The notes: generated from the sequence alone by a model not told the origin. A stretch of DNA of 64,000 bases from Shewanella benthica (GCA_023284085.1 JAKVHY010000006.1:101825-165824), one strand, 5' to 3'. Numbered from the stretch's first letter, positions 52,227-63,817 are shown. Program-made: numbers and translations.

Positions 52227-53531
52227 ATGAAGTTTCCAGGTCAACGAAAGTCCAAGCACTATTTTCCCGTCCAAAACCGTGACCCACTATTGGCTCAGCT
52301 CACTCAGCAACCGCTTCGTTTTCCAACTTATATCACCGGGATCGATCAGACCTTGGTAGACATAGAAGCTAAAGTAGCCGATGAGCTACTCGAGCGATAT
52401 AAACTTCCCAAAGGCAACTCGACTCTGATTGATGATGTCAGTGCTCACGCCTTGTATTCAGAATTGAAGCAGCATGGCTTAATCAGTGATGAATTCGCCG
52501 GTGGCACCATAGGCAATACGGTGCACAACTATTCGATTCTTGCCGATGACAGATCTGTCTTGTTTGGCGTTATGAGTAATAATATCGAAGTAGGTAGCTA
52601 CGCCTATCGTTATCTGTGTAACACCTCTTCAAAAGTCGATCTTAACTATCTACAGCCGGTAGAAGGTGCCATAGGTCGTTGCTTCACCCTCATATCTGAG
52701 TGCGGCGAGCGTACTTTTGCCATCAGTAAAGGCTCGATGGATAAGTTAACCCCAGAATATATAGATAAAGACCTGGTTCAAGGAGCATCTGCGCTGGTGT
52801 TAACGGCTTACTTGATGAGAGCCAGCGGCGGCGATCAGATGACCAATGCGGCATTAACCGCAATAGAATATGCCAAAGAGGTCGGGGTGCCTGTGGTACT
52901 GACGTTAGGCACTCGTTTCTTAATTGAAGAAGATCCAAGCTGGTGGAGAGCATTCATCGAAGAGAATGTGACTATTCTGGCAATGAATGAGGACGAAGGT
53001 GAGGCCCTTACTGGTTTTAAAGATCCGCTTCAGGCCAGTGAAGCCGCCCTTGAACTGTGTGATATGGTATTAACCACTGCCGGTCCTATCGGGCTCTATA
53101 CCGCAGGTTATACTGAAGATGCAGATAAACGTGAGACCACCAATACCCTGTTACCCGGCTCTATTCCCGAGTTTAACCGCTATGAGTTTTCACGTCCTAA
53201 GCTTAAATCGGCCTGTGATGAGCCGATTAAGGTCTACGCTCACATTTCACCCTACATGGGTGGTCCGGAGAAGATCCGTAACACCAACGGCGCCGGTGAT
53301 GGTGCACTGTCTGCACTACTGCACGATCTTGCTTCGAACACCTTCCATAAGGCCAATGTGCCGGGTTCGAGCAAACACAAGCGTGACGGATTATGTTACT
53401 CCTCATTTTCACAAATCTGTAAGTATGCTAATCGCGTGGCCTATGAAGTGCTGGCACAGCACAGCCCGCGTCTTTCTCGTGGCTTGCCAGAGCGTGAAGA
53501 TAGCTTAGAAGAGTCGTACTGGGAGAGATGA
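52227..53531 (+). CDS. gsk: Inosine-guanosine kinase
   Basis: 434 residues, the E. coli Gsk length. PfkB/ribokinase family: GGTIGNTVHNYS near the substrate site, the ATP/anion-hole motif NTNGAGDGALSALLHD with catalytic Asp. Makes IMP and GMP from nucleosides. The start MKFPGQRKSKHYFPV matches E. coli Gsk. Confidence 0.95.
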   Translation: MKFPGQRKSKHYFPVQNRDPLLAQLTQQPLRFPTYITGIDQTLVDIEAKVADELLERYKLPKGNSTLIDDVSAHALYSELKQHGLISDEFAGGTIGNTVHNYSILADDRSVLFGVMSNNIEVGSYAYRYLCNTSSKVDLNYLQPVEGAIGRCFTLISECGERTFAISKGSMDKLTPEYIDKDLVQGASALVLTAYLMRASGGDQMTNAALTAIEYAKEVGVPVVLTLGTRFLIEEDPSWWRAFIEENVTILAMNEDEGEALTGFKDPLQASEAALELCDMVLTTAGPIGLYTAGYTEDADKRETTNTLLPGSIPEFNRYEFSRPKLKSACDEPIKVYAHISPYMGGPEKIRNTNGAGDGALSALLHDLASNTFHKANVPGSSKHKRDGLCYSSFSQICKYANRVAYEVLAQHSPRLSRGLPEREDSLEESYWER

Positions 53532-53570
53532 CTCTCTTATAACGAATAAACCTCTTAACAAGCAAACATA

Positions 53571-53600
53571 AAAAAGGCGTCCAATTGGACGCCTTTTTGT
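53571..53600. terminator. Terminator of gsk
   Basis: Perfect 28-base palindrome AAAAAGGCGTCCAA/TTGGACGCCTTTTT, able to act in both directions, also serving the convergent symporter gene. Confidence 0.93.
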
Positions 53601-53820
53601 GTCTGGAACACTTATGCAGGTTTCCATGGACGGTTTAAAACCTGCGTTGTGTCTGGAACACTTATGTAAGTTTGCCAAGTGCCGACGATGCTCCCGGCAT
53701 CGTTTCGGCATTTCCTACTTCCGTGTAGGTCACGGCAAGAAACCTGCGTTGTGTCTGGAATATGTATGCGCTCCTTATGGAACGCATATTCTAGTGTGGC
53801 TGTAGCTGTAGCTGTAGCTA
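53598..53820. repeat. Repeat-rich gap between gsk and the symporter gene
   Basis: TGTGTCTGGAACACTTATG at 53598-53616 and 53648-53666, and a variant at 53750-53768; the last two are each preceded by AAACCTGCGT. A GC-rich hairpin (CGATGC…GCATCG) lies between. Near the end TGTAGC repeats three times and its last unit runs into the symporter stop codon. Confidence 0.85.
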
Positions 53821-55134
53821 GGCTTCCTGTCTCTTCACCTGGTCGCTGAAGTTACCGGCTGTCTTGCCTGCTTGAGTATCGTTGAAGATCTCTTCATTGA
53901 GCGCGCCCTCAGATTTAGCGATGACCACAGTGGCAACCGTGTCGCCGGTGACATTGACTGCGGTGCGGACCATGTCGAGTAGTCTGTCGACACCTATGAT
54001 CAGCGCGATACCTTCGACAGGAAGACCCACCTGGTTTAGTACCATGGCTAACATGATAAGACCAACACCAGGCACGCCCGCGGTACCGATAGATGCAAGC
54101 GTCGCGGTAATAACGACCATGGCATAATCTGTGATGGTTAAGTCAACGCCGTAAACCTGAGCGATAAATACCGTGGCAACACCTTGCATGATGGCCGTAC
54201 CGTCCATGTTGATGGTAGCGCCAAGAGGCAAGGTGAACGAAGCGACTTTATTGTCGACACCCAGTCTGTGCTCCGCTGTTTCTATGGTCACTGGCAGAGT
54301 CGCATTTGAACTGGCTGTGCTAAAAGCAAACAGCTGCACATCACGCATCTTACGGATGAAGGTTAGCGGATTTAATCCTGAGAACACTTTGAGTAAAGTC
54401 GGGTAGACAACGAAGCCATGCAGCAGCAGCACGCCTAAGACGACGAAGAAATATTTCACCACACTGCCGAAGGTTTCGAGACCTAAAGTGAGTGCCAGTT
54501 TTGCCATCAAGGCAAACACACCATATGGTGCAAGCTGCATGATCAGTGTAACTACACGCATGATCACTTCGTTAAGGTCGTTAAACAGCGCTGCAACGCG
54601 TTTACCGCGCTCGCCGATATGAGAGATAGCAAACCCAAAAATAACCGCAAACAGGATGATTTGGAGCATGTTGCCTTCACTCATCGCCTGCATTGGATTT
54701 GTGGGTACTATATTGATGATCACCTCAGCCAGGCTTGGGGCTTCTTTGGCATTGAAGGTAAGACCTTCACTGACCATGGACGCGTTACCCGGATGGATCA
54801 TGATGGCAATCAAGATTGCCATCGACAGCGCAATAGCTGTGGTGAATAGATAGAAGGCGATGGTCTTACCGCCGAGTCTGCCTAATTTCGATGGGTCACT
54901 CAATGAACATGTGCCGCACACCAATGAAATAAATACTAAAGGCACGACCAACATTTTCAGCCCGGATACAAATACCGTGCCGATAACATGCAAGAAACCT
55001 TCGGTGATGTATTCGTCGATAAATATACTTTCGGGGAAAAGGTTTCTGAGTAGTAATCCAAAAAGGATACCTCCACCCATACCAATAAGAATTTTACTCG
55101 TGAGTCCGAGTTTTTTTGCTTGAGTTAAAGCCAT
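53818..55134 (-). CDS. Dicarboxylate/amino acid:cation symporter (DAACS family)
   Basis: 438 residues with about eight membrane segments plus the two hairpin loops of this family. Signature SSNATLPV (serine-rich HP1), NMDGTAIMQ (sodium site) and RTAVNVTGD (substrate-site Asp/Asn). Imports glutamate, aspartate or C4-dicarboxylates with sodium or protons; which one cannot be read from the sequence. The start has a GGAAG site. Monocistronic. Confidence 0.92.
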   Translation of the reverse strand: MALTQAKKLGLTSKILIGMGGGILFGLLLRNLFPESIFIDEYITEGFLHVIGTVFVSGLKMLVVPLVFISLVCGTCSLSDPSKLGRLGGKTIAFYLFTTAIALSMAILIAIMIHPGNASMVSEGLTFNAKEAPSLAEVIINIVPTNPMQAMSEGNMLQIILFAVIFGFAISHIGERGKRVAALFNDLNEVIMRVVTLIMQLAPYGVFALMAKLALTLGLETFGSVVKYFFVVLGVLLLHGFVVYPTLLKVFSGLNPLTFIRKMRDVQLFAFSTASSNATLPVTIETAEHRLGVDNKVASFTLPLGATINMDGTAIMQGVATVFIAQVYGVDLTITDYAMVVITATLASIGTAGVPGVGLIMLAMVLNQVGLPVEGIALIIGVDRLLDMVRTAVNVTGDTVATVVIAKSEGALNEEIFNDTQAGKTAGNFSDQVKRQEA

Positions 55135-55351
55135 AGTGCTTCCTGTATAATTATTATGCTTTTCAATTTGCGATGTAAGCCTAGCAAGAAACTAAGATGG
55201 ATGAAACGGTGTAATAGTTAAACTTTGTCGTGGTTTTGGCAAAATAAATCAAGATAGTTATGGATAAGTAGCAGGAAAATTATGTAATGTTGGCCTATAA
55301 GTAATAAGCGTCTCGCTTAAAAATTACATATTGAGTAACAGGGAGTCTGGC

Positions 55352-58300
55352 ATGAAGTCAGTTTATAAGTATTTTATCGTGTTTTTATGGTCGTTTTTCA
55401 TGGTTGCCTGTAGTGGCGGGGGGGATATAGCGGACCCATTAGATCCCGATCCAACACCGGATGAGGAGACTATATCTATAGTCCTGGCGATTTCTGATAC
55501 AAATATAAATGCTGCTACGCCAGCAGTGGTTACAGCGACAGTATCTAATTCTAAAACTGGTGTCATGAAAGATACTCTTGTCACTTTTACTCTGAGTGAT
55601 GATGCATTAGGTGCGTTTAATCCGGCAATTGGCACTGCTTTGACCAATGCCGATGGCCAAGCCCAAATAGAGCTGGCCACTTCCAATATTGAAGGTGCTG
55701 GTAGCGTCTCTGCTACAGTCGATGGTTTCGATGGCATCTCTCCTACCGTAGGATTTAATATGGCAGGCGATGGGGGGGGGACAGAAACGGGCAATAAACT
55801 TGATGTTATATTGACAGATGCCTTAGGCACTACAATAACCACAATTAGTGCTGCCACTCCCGGTCATATAGAAGTCACTTATACTAACGCCGTGAATGTC
55901 CCCTTGGTGAATCAAGTTGTTTCTTTTACTTCTACTCTTGGACTGTTTTCACCTGAGTCTGGCACTTCGCTTACCGATGCTAATGGTGTGGCTGAAATGA
56001 TCATTACTGCGGGTGATGTTGCTGGTGCGGCGACGATTACGATTAAAGCGGGTGATATCGAACAGAACATTGGTTATAACACTCTTGGTGATCAGTTCCC
56101 TAAACCCATTGATGATTATTCTGTTTCGCTTACTGTGCAGGATAGTGCAGGTGCAGAGCTTAGGCAGATAAGTCAAAGTTCTCCAGGCACAGTCATTGCC
56201 ACCTTATTAAAAAATGGCATTCCAGCTTCATACCAAACGGTGAGTTTCTCTCTTGAGGGGCAAGGTAACTTGAACCCTTCATCGGGAACGGCTTTGACCA
56301 ATACGAGTGGTGAGGCCGTTGTCAATCTTATTACTGGGAGTGTTGCCGGCGCTGGTACAGTGACTAGCACATTCTTATTAGAAGGAGAGCTGATAACTGA
56401 AAGCTTTAACTATAATGTTGTGGGTGATGCCCCCGGAGGTGATGGTGAGGCTAATCAGATAACGATTGCCCTAACTGATAGCCAAACAGGACTTGCAACG
56501 ACAAGTATTAGTTCTGCAAACCCAGGTAGAGTGACAATAGTCTTAACGGATAAAGATAATGCACCTTTGGAGGGAAAGGTCGTTAGCTTTGCGAGTACAT
56601 TAGGGAGTTTTTTACCAACTCAAGGTACCGCACTAACTGACACGTTAGGACAAGCAAGTATCCTCATTTCGGCGGGCAGTATCGAAGGCGCTGGAGAAAT
56701 AACGGCAAACTTCGGTAGTACAGTGACTCTGATTGGTTTCGTGACTGCGGGTGATGAGATCGATCCTGTAGAAGCAAGCCCTGAAATATCTTTTGAAATT
56801 TACGACTGTAATGGGGTTGCTAACTGGGACAAAGCCCTGAAAAACTTCGAAGTTTGTACGGTTACAGACAATATCACCAATGATAAGCCCGGTATTATCG
56901 GTGCGACAGTCACTCGTTCAGGCAGTACACAGGCTCTACAGCAAATTTTAGTCTCTGCTGCGACAACCTTAGGTGCAATTAGCCCTAATTCGGGCACAGC
57001 GATTACTAACTCGGAAGGAAAAGCGGTACTGGATCTGTATGCAAATGGTGATGTTGGGGCTGGAGAAGTCTCACTTAAAGTCAAAGATGTGACAAGCACT
57101 AAAGCATTTGAGATTGGGCGTGTCGATATTTCGTTAACCATTACGACAGAAATTGGCGCGGGGAATTTACCTGCTGGTGGTTCGACTATTGTCGAGGTGA
57201 CTGTTTTTAATCCTGATGGCTCTTTATCGACAGGTCAACCTTTCCAACTTGAATTTGCGTCAGAATGTTCGGCTGCGGGCAAGGCGGTACTCGATTCACC
57301 TGTCGTCACTAATGCCGGTAAAGGTTATTCAACCTATCGCTCCACAGGATGTGAAGGACAAGACACCATCACAGTGACAGCAATCACTGGGGGCAGTGCT
57401 GTGACGGCATCAACCAGTGTCACCATAGACACTGTGTCAATTGGTGCGATTCAATTTCTATCGGCAGAGCCAAAATTACTCGCCTTAAGAGGCACGGGTG
57501 GAATTGCAGGCGTCGGAGCTCGAAGTGAAACTTCAGTCGTAAGCTTTAAATTGCTGGATGAAACCAATCAAGCTGCACCTAATGAGAAAGTCTGTTTCGA
57601 ACTGAGCACTGAAGCTGGGGGCATGGTATTAACCCCAGCTCCGGTTGCACAAGATTTCCTCGACTGTAGTAATATGCCTGTCCCCGGTGATGCCGAGTAT
57701 CCTGCAGATATTTCGCTTCCAAATCGATACGCGGTAGCTTATACCAATGCACTCGGTGAAGTCAGTGTGACCGTTCATGCCGGAGATGTTCCTAGCTCAG
57801 TTAAAGTCTTTGCATTATGGTCTGGCAGCAATGGTAGTGGTCATAACGGTGTAATTTCGAATACTTCCGACCAGCTTTCTGTGACAACAGGAATTGCCGA
57901 CAACAACAGCTTTTCGTTAGCACCGACAATTCACAACCCTGAAGGCTGGGATTATGATAATCAAATCGTGCAGGTTCATATATTGGCTGCAGATCATTTT
58001 AATAACCTAGTCCCTGCTGGAACTACGGTGACATTTGTGACCGAAGGTGGCGGTATCGATGGTTCATGTCAGACTGGTTCAAAAGCAGATCTAAATGATC
58101 CTGAGGTGCTTATTCCAAACGGTGCTTGTAGTGTCGAGTGGCGAAGCCAAGATACTCGACCATTTAAAGGGACGGGTGTAGTCTGTCCAAATGGTGGTTT
58201 CGAGGGAAGTACAACCCCACCATGCCACGGTTCGACGTTGACGGGTTATACCAATGGAGCTAACTCAATTATCGCCGAGCCTCGTCCAGGCAGGGCGACG

Positions 58301-59014
58301 ATAACGGCTTATGCCATTGGTGAGGAGAGCTTTGTTGATCTTAACGGTAATGGACTGTTTGATTCAGGTGAAGTCTTTACCGATTTGTCAGAAGCTTTCT
58401 TCGACCATAACGAAGATAATCGTTATCGTGATCTACCGCGTTTTGTCACCGACCCAGCCTTAGGTGCAGTGCCGGCCGGTGCGATAAATGAAGAGTACTT
58501 CGACTATAATGCTAATGGAGTATTTGACGAAGGGGATGCAAAGTACACAGGCTTGCTTTGTGCTAAAGGTTCAGAATCTGATTGTACGGATACTGGCACC
58601 GGCAATAATCGTTCTGAGTTAAATGTCTTTAGAAATACAACTATGGTTATGTCTGGTAGTCTGCCATTCATGCGATTGGTTAATATCGATAACCTAGGTG
58701 CAATTACATCTGTGGCTCCAATTGATTTAACCATTACGGCTCCACAAACGGTTTATCTGTTTGTATCTGACCTTAATAACAATACTCTTCCTTATGAAAC
58801 TGAGATAAATGCAGTGACGGACAACGGTGAACTGTCTGGTTTGGTTAGTTACACCATAGGCAGTAACTCATCTGCAATGCCTTTCCTTTATGCATTCACT
58901 GTTGGTAATGAAAGCTCACCTAACAAGAAGACCAGTGGTACATTAACTATCACAGTTAAAACGCCGTTAGGTAATGCCGTTAGTGTTTCATTAACAGTAA
59001 TCGATGCAGGTTAA
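55352..59014 (+). CDS. Large Ig-like (invasin Big-1 type) surface lipoprotein
   Basis: 1220 residues from ATG 55352 (GGGAG upstream; an in-frame TTG at 55331 is less likely). Lipobox MVAC with Cys20, then SGGGD. At least five ~100-residue Ig-like modules follow, each with a GTALTN(A/D)xGxA-type strand: TNADGQAQIEL, TDANGVAEMII, TNTSGEAVVNL, TDTLGQASILI, TNSEGKAVLDL. Later modules are more divergent and hold cysteine pairs. Two acidic loops, DLNGNGLFDSGE (~996) and DYNANGVFDEGD (~1051), look like calcium-binding loops. A surface adhesin or matrix role is likely but unproven. Confidence 0.88.
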   Translation: MKSVYKYFIVFLWSFFMVACSGGGDIADPLDPDPTPDEETISIVLAISDTNINAATPAVVTATVSNSKTGVMKDTLVTFTLSDDALGAFNPAIGTALTNADGQAQIELATSNIEGAGSVSATVDGFDGISPTVGFNMAGDGGGTETGNKLDVILTDALGTTITTISAATPGHIEVTYTNAVNVPLVNQVVSFTSTLGLFSPESGTSLTDANGVAEMIITAGDVAGAATITIKAGDIEQNIGYNTLGDQFPKPIDDYSVSLTVQDSAGAELRQISQSSPGTVIATLLKNGIPASYQTVSFSLEGQGNLNPSSGTALTNTSGEAVVNLITGSVAGAGTVTSTFLLEGELITESFNYNVVGDAPGGDGEANQITIALTDSQTGLATTSISSANPGRVTIVLTDKDNAPLEGKVVSFASTLGSFLPTQGTALTDTLGQASILISAGSIEGAGEITANFGSTVTLIGFVTAGDEIDPVEASPEISFEIYDCNGVANWDKALKNFEVCTVTDNITNDKPGIIGATVTRSGSTQALQQILVSAATTLGAISPNSGTAITNSEGKAVLDLYANGDVGAGEVSLKVKDVTSTKAFEIGRVDISLTITTEIGAGNLPAGGSTIVEVTVFNPDGSLSTGQPFQLEFASECSAAGKAVLDSPVVTNAGKGYSTYRSTGCEGQDTITVTAITGGSAVTASTSVTIDTVSIGAIQFLSAEPKLLALRGTGGIAGVGARSETSVVSFKLLDETNQAAPNEKVCFELSTEAGGMVLTPAPVAQDFLDCSNMPVPGDAEYPADISLPNRYAVAYTNALGEVSVTVHAGDVPSSVKVFALWSGSNGSGHNGVISNTSDQLSVTTGIADNNSFSLAPTIHNPEGWDYDNQIVQVHILAADHFNNLVPAGTTVTFVTEGGGIDGSCQTGSKADLNDPEVLIPNGACSVEWRSQDTRPFKGTGVVCPNGGFEGSTTPPCHGSTLTGYTNGANSIIAEPRPGRATITAYAIGEESFVDLNGNGLFDSGEVFTDLSEAFFDHNEDNRYRDLPRFVTDPALGAVPAGAINEEYFDYNANGVFDEGDAKYTGLLCAKGSESDCTDTGTGNNRSELNVFRNTTMVMSGSLPFMRLVNIDNLGAITSVAPIDLTITAPQTVYLFVSDLNNNTLPYETEINAVTDNGELSGLVSYTIGSNSSAMPFLYAFTVGNESSPNKKTSGTLTITVKTPLGNAVSVSLTVIDAG

Positions 59015-59060
59015 ATGATTTGCGGGTCTATACCCGCTTTCTTTTGTTTTAAAATGAATA

Positions 59061-59091
59061 AAGTCAGCTGCTCATACAGCTGGCTTTTTTA
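59061..59091 (+). terminator. Terminator of the Ig-like lipoprotein gene
   Basis: AGTCAGCTG…CAGCTGGCT (one G-T) then TTTTTT. Confidence 0.88.
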
Positions 59092-59224
59092 TTCGATCCC
59101 AAAAGGATTAGAAAGAAATTATTAGGTTGGGGAGGTTATTAAGTTTGTCATGATTGGAGCTTAGAGATAGAAGCCACCATTAAATGGTGACTTAAATGTT
59201 TGAACAAAAGTTATCAGTTCCAGA

Positions 59225-60562
59225 CTACTTCTGGAACTGATATACGCTGCCTAGCAGCATCAACTGGGTTAGCTCATCCAGTGCGGTGCGTGATTCGATC
59301 AGCACCTGTGGGTCGGCTAAGTCTTCGACGCTGAGGCGATCGCGGTAGTGCTTGTCTATCCAGTTATTAAGCTCACTGAATAACACATCATTCATCAGGG
59401 TGTGCTGATTAACAGCAGCCACTTCGGTGTCATTCATGGCGACACGTAATCTCAGACAAGCCGGACCGCCACCATTTTGCATGCTTTGCTTCACGTCGAA
59501 GTAGTGCACTTGCTTGATTGGGGTGCCAAGGGTAATCACTTCCTGAAGATAAGCGTGCACCGCTTCATTCTCCTGACAGTTTGTCGGCGCGATAATCGCC
59601 ATCTCACCGGAGGGAAGGGTGATGATCTGAGTGTTAAACAGATAAGTCTTCACCGCATCTTGAATGCTGACTTTATTTGTGGGGACTTCGATGAAGTGAA
59701 GCGGTGAGTCACCAAACTTCTGCTTTATTTCGTTTAATTTGTTCTGTGTATCCAGAAATGCCTGCTCGTGATAGAAGAGGACATTTTGGTTACCGACGGC
59801 GATCACATCGTTATGAAACACGCCTTGATCGATAACATCCGGGTTCTGTGAGATATACACCGTGTTGTCATCATCGAGCTGATGCAAACGAGCGATGGCT
59901 TGAGAGGCTTCTAATGTCTGTCTTGCCGGGTATTTTTTCGGCTTAGGTGCCGCTGGGTTGGTCGCTTGTTGGCCATAGACAAATAACTCGATACCCGTTT
60001 TGCCGTACTCTCTGCAGAGACGGGTGTGGTTCGCCGCGCCTTCATCGCCAAAACTGGCGTGCTCAGGCAGATGCTGATGATGGCTGAAATGCTTGTCGTT
60101 ATTGAATGTCGCCGCCAGGATATTACCCGTAGTGATGGGTTCTATGCTGCGGTGTAACTTGTCGACAAGATTTGCTGGCGTGAAATGCAGTTTCCCATCA
60201 CGACAATCGGCACTGGGTGAGACTGTTGCCGCATTCGCGGTCCACATGCTCGATGCACTACAACAGGCACGTAACAAAGCTGGAGCCTGTTTAGCGGCTT
60301 TATTTAATACTTCGGCGTCAGAACCTGTAAAACCAATTCTGCGCAGCGTATGAAGGTCTGGGCGCTCTTGAGGGGCTAACATGCCCTGAACCATACCCAT
60401 ATTGGCGAGTGCTTTGGCTTTTTTTAATCCTTGTTTCGCTGCGGCTCTTGGGTTTGAAACGGCTGCTGCGTTACTCAGTGATGCCACATTACCAAAGGAG
60501 AGGCCCGCATAATTGTGGGTCGGTCCAACAAGACCATCGAAATTCGCTTCAAAATGCTTCAT
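59225..60562 (-). CDS. astB: N-succinylarginine dihydrolase
   Basis: 445 residues. Second step of the ammonia-producing arginine succinyltransferase pathway. [18 protein letters not shown] at the start, [11 protein letters not shown], and [11 protein letters not shown] with the catalytic Cys are diagnostic. It stands alone; astA, astD and astC are not in the window, so the pathway is split in this genome. Confidence 0.95.
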   Translation of the reverse strand: MKHFEANFDGLVGPTHNYAGLSFGNVASLSNAAAVSNPRAAAKQGLKKAKALANMGMVQGMLAPQERPDLHTLRRIGFTGSDAEVLNKAAKQAPALLRACCSASSMWTANAATVSPSADCRDGKLHFTPANLVDKLHRSIEPITTGNILAATFNNDKHFSHHQHLPEHASFGDEGAANHTRLCREYGKTGIELFVYGQQATNPAAPKPKKYPARQTLEASQAIARLHQLDDDNTVYISQNPDVIDQGVFHNDVIAVGNQNVLFYHEQAFLDTQNKLNEIKQKFGDSPLHFIEVPTNKVSIQDAVKTYLFNTQIITLPSGEMAIIAPTNCQENEAVHAYLQEVITLGTPIKQVHYFDVKQSMQNGGGPACLRLRVAMNDTEVAAVNQHTLMNDVLFSELNNWIDKHYRDRLSVEDLADPQVLIESRTALDELTQLMLLGSVYQFQK

Positions 60563-60994
60563 GAGTTTTCCTTATCAGGGTAGCGATACCTTTTATTATT
60601 AACTTGTATTATTCTTTTGGCTTCATCCATGAAATTGGCTTCTGGTGTTGCCAGTTACTCCAAATACACTAGAGTTAAGCTAAGATGTGGTATGAGGTTG
60701 AAATGAGCTCAGTATACTTAAGCTTCAATTGTTCACAAGTGAGGCAAAATTGGCTAAGTTTGTGATATTTGCATCGAAATGCACATGAATTCCTTGCTAG
60801 ATGACTAATAATGGAATATTAGTTTTTAATTAAGCATTTATTTCTTTCACACTTTTTTTAGAAATAGTTCCAAAATGGTTAAAAATGGCTCATTAGCACA
60901 AATAAAAGAGGGATTAGCTTGAAAAAATTGAGACAAACCTCTATATATGGAGCCAAATTACAGCATTTTGAGACTTTTTGGCGCAGATCATTCT
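60563..60994. other. 432-base divergent gap astB-topA
   Basis: AT-rich. Besides the topA promoter I see no gene or strong structure; an ArgR or sigma-54 site for astB was looked for and not found. Confidence 0.5.
60919..60947 (+). promoter_or_regulatory. topA promoter
   Basis: TTGAAA, 17 bases, TATATA: a good sigma-70 promoter 48 bases before the topA start. Confidence 0.7.
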
Positions 60995-63730
60995 ATGGGT
61001 AAATCGCTAGTTATTGTCGAATCACCGGCCAAAGCCAAGACTATTAATAAATATCTCGGCAAAGATTACATTGTTAAATCGAGCGTAGGTCACGTAAGAG
61101 ACTTACCAACTTCATCCAGTCCTGACTCTAAAGTGGCGACTAAAACGCCTGCAGAAGTTCGGAAGATGGCTCCTGAAGAGAAAGCCATCTATAAGAGCAA
61201 AAAAGCGAAACAAGCGCTTGTTGCTCGTATGGGAGTTGACCCTGAAAACGGCTGGAAAGCCAAGTATCAGATACTCCCTGGTAAAGAGAAAGTGGTTAAA
61301 GAGCTGCAGGCTCTAGCCGAGAAAGCTGACAAAATCTATCTCGCAACCGATTTGGATAGAGAGGGAGAGGCCATTGCATGGCACTTGCAGGAGATCATAG
61401 GTGGGGATGAGTCACGCTATCAGCGCGTCGTCTTCAACGAGATCACTAAGACCGCTATTCAAGACGCATTCAACAAACCCGCGCACTTAGATACCAATAT
61501 GGTCAATGCCCAGCAGGCTCGTCGATTCCTCGACCGCGTCGTTGGGTTTATGGTATCGCCTCTGTTATGGAAGAAAGTCGCCCGTGGATTATCCGCTGGT
61601 CGAGTTCAGTCTGTGGCAACGCGTTTAGTGGTTGAGAGAGAAGGCGAGATTAAGGCTTTCGTTCCCGAAGAGTTTTGGGATATTCATGCGCAATTGAATA
61701 CCCAGGCTAATGATCTGCTTAAAATGCAGGTGGTTAAGTTTCAGGGCAAGGCATTTAATCCTGTCAATGAGAAGCAAACCCTGGAAGCGGTTTCTTTTCT
61801 GTCTCAGTCAAGTTTCGTGGTTGCGGCTCGTGATGATAGAGCGACCCAGAGTAAGCCTTCAGCACCGTATATCACATCGACCTTGCAACAAGCGGCGAGT
61901 ACCCGCTTAGGCTATGGCGTTAAGAAGACCATGATGATGGCTCAACGTCTCTATGAAGCGGGTCATATTACCTATATGCGTACCGACTCGACCAACTTGA
62001 GTCAGGAAGCTTTAGATAATGTACGCGAGATGATAGCTAAAGAGTTTGGCGATAAATATCTGCCGGATGCACCTATTAGATACGGCAGCAAAGAGGGGGC
62101 TCAAGAGGCTCACGAAGCCATTCGCCCATCAAATGTCAAACTGCATGCTGCTTTGATGAGTGACATGGAGAGAGACGCACAGCGTTTGTATGAGCTGATC
62201 TGGCGTCAGTTTGTCTCTTGTCAGATGACACCTGCCAAATACGATGCGACTCGCTTAACGGTTAAATCCGGTGAGTATGAGCTCAAAGCCACTGGCCGTA
62301 CGTTACGTTTCGACGGTTGGACTCGGGTTCAAACTAGCATTAAGAAGAAAAATGAGGAAGATAATACGCTGCCTCATGTTGATCAGGGCGATAAGCTAGA
62401 TCTTAAAGAGCTGGACCCCAAGCAGCATTTTACTAAGCCGCCGGCGAGATACAGCGAAGCGTCTCTGGTTAAAGAGCTCGAAAAACGTGGTATCGGTCGT
62501 CCATCGACCTATGCGACGATTATTTCGACTATTCAGGATCGTGGTTATGTGCGCGTCGAAAGCCGTCGTTTCTATGCAGAAAAGATGGGTGAGATAGTCA
62601 GTGAGAGTTTGGTCGGCAGCTTCAAGGAGCTAATGAGCTATGACTTTACCGCGGGTATGGAACAGACACTCGATGACGTCGCCAAGGGCGAGCTCGAGTG
62701 GAAGAAAGTGCTCGATGGATTCTATAAAGATCTCACTAAGCAGATAGACCAGGCTGAACTGCCACCGGAAGAGGGCGGAATGCGCCCGAACGAGATGGTG
62801 CCCACCGACAACATCAAGTGTCCGACTTGTGAGCGTCCTATGGGGATCCGTACTGGTACCACTGGTGTGTTCCTCGGTTGTTCCGGCTATGCCTTACCGC
62901 CTAAAGAGCGCTGTAAAACCACCATGAATCTGACTCCGGGCGAAGAAGCCGTGAGTGAGAACAGTGAAGATGTTGAAACCGATGCGTTACGTGCTAAGCA
63001 TCGTTGTGATATCTGTGGCACTGCCATGGACAGCTATCTTATCGATGAGACTCGTAAGCTACATGTTTGTGGTAATAACCCGATATGTGCTGGTCATGAG
63101 GTCGAACTCGGTCAATTCAAGATTAAGGGTTATGAAGGCCCTATTATTGAGTGTGATCGCTGTGGCAATGACATGGAGCTCAAGAACGGTCGCTTCGGTA
63201 AATACTTCGGCTGTACCAACAGCGAATGTAAGAATACCCGTAAGCTGCTAAAGAGCGGTGAAGCTGCGCCTCCAAAGGAGGATCCGATTCATCTCCCTGA
63301 GCTTAAGTGTACTAAGTCTGATGGTTACTTCGTGCTTAGAGATGGTGCCGCTGGGATATTTATGGCTGCCAGTACTTTCCCTAAATCACGTGAAACTCGC
63401 GCGCCATTAGTGGAAGAGTTGGTGAAGTATCGTGAGCTATTATGGCCTAAGTATGCCTACTTAGCCGATGCACCAGTTAAAGATGGTGATGGTAATATGG
63501 CATCGGTTCGCTTCAGCCGTAAGACGAAGGAGCAATACGTTGCTACCGATGTCGATGGTAAGGCAACCGGCTGGACCTCTAAGTTTATCGACGGTAAGTG
63601 GGTGACAGAGGCGAAGAAGAAAGCCAAGCCAAAAGCGAAAGCGACTACGGCAACTAAAGCTAAGCCTAAAGCGGCAGCTAAGCCAAAAGCGGCTGCAAAG
63701 ACTAAAGCGGCTGCAAAGACTAAAGCATAG
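60995..63730 (+). CDS. topA: DNA topoisomerase I
   Basis: 911 residues from ATG 60995 ([17 protein letters not shown]), the start used by the family; a longer frame would begin inside the promoter. Toprim domain with [15 protein letters not shown], catalytic Tyr327 in [10 protein letters not shown], then three or more C-terminal cysteine zinc fingers (CPTC, CDIC, CDRC). The last ~40 residues are a Lys/Ala-rich tail with repeats of AAKTKA/KPKA, probably extra DNA contact. Relaxes negative supercoils. Confidence 0.97.
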   Translation: MGKSLVIVESPAKAKTINKYLGKDYIVKSSVGHVRDLPTSSSPDSKVATKTPAEVRKMAPEEKAIYKSKKAKQALVARMGVDPENGWKAKYQILPGKEKVVKELQALAEKADKIYLATDLDREGEAIAWHLQEIIGGDESRYQRVVFNEITKTAIQDAFNKPAHLDTNMVNAQQARRFLDRVVGFMVSPLLWKKVARGLSAGRVQSVATRLVVEREGEIKAFVPEEFWDIHAQLNTQANDLLKMQVVKFQGKAFNPVNEKQTLEAVSFLSQSSFVVAARDDRATQSKPSAPYITSTLQQAASTRLGYGVKKTMMMAQRLYEAGHITYMRTDSTNLSQEALDNVREMIAKEFGDKYLPDAPIRYGSKEGAQEAHEAIRPSNVKLHAALMSDMERDAQRLYELIWRQFVSCQMTPAKYDATRLTVKSGEYELKATGRTLRFDGWTRVQTSIKKKNEEDNTLPHVDQGDKLDLKELDPKQHFTKPPARYSEASLVKELEKRGIGRPSTYATIISTIQDRGYVRVESRRFYAEKMGEIVSESLVGSFKELMSYDFTAGMEQTLDDVAKGELEWKKVLDGFYKDLTKQIDQAELPPEEGGMRPNEMVPTDNIKCPTCERPMGIRTGTTGVFLGCSGYALPPKERCKTTMNLTPGEEAVSENSEDVETDALRAKHRCDICGTAMDSYLIDETRKLHVCGNNPICAGHEVELGQFKIKGYEGPIIECDRCGNDMELKNGRFGKYFGCTNSECKNTRKLLKSGEAAPPKEDPIHLPELKCTKSDGYFVLRDGAAGIFMAASTFPKSRETRAPLVEELVKYRELLWPKYAYLADAPVKDGDGNMASVRFSRKTKEQYVATDVDGKATGWTSKFIDGKWVTEAKKKAKPKAKATTATKAKPKAAAKPKAAAKTKAAAKTKA

Positions 63731-63762
63731 ACCAGAACGCTTCAGTACATATTAGCCTATAA

Positions 63763-63792
63763 GGAAAGCCTCGATTTATCGGGGCTTTTTAT
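63763..63792 (+). terminator. Terminator of topA
   Basis: AAAGCCTCGAT / ATCGGGGCTTT (one G-T) with a T-run. Confidence 0.9.
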
Positions 63793-63817
63793 TGTCTGCT
63801 GTTTACGAGACTCGAAG

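Noticed and set aside
53599..53805. 68-codon ORF in the gsk-symporter gap
   Set aside because: It consists of the direct repeats in this gap and has no protein-like features.
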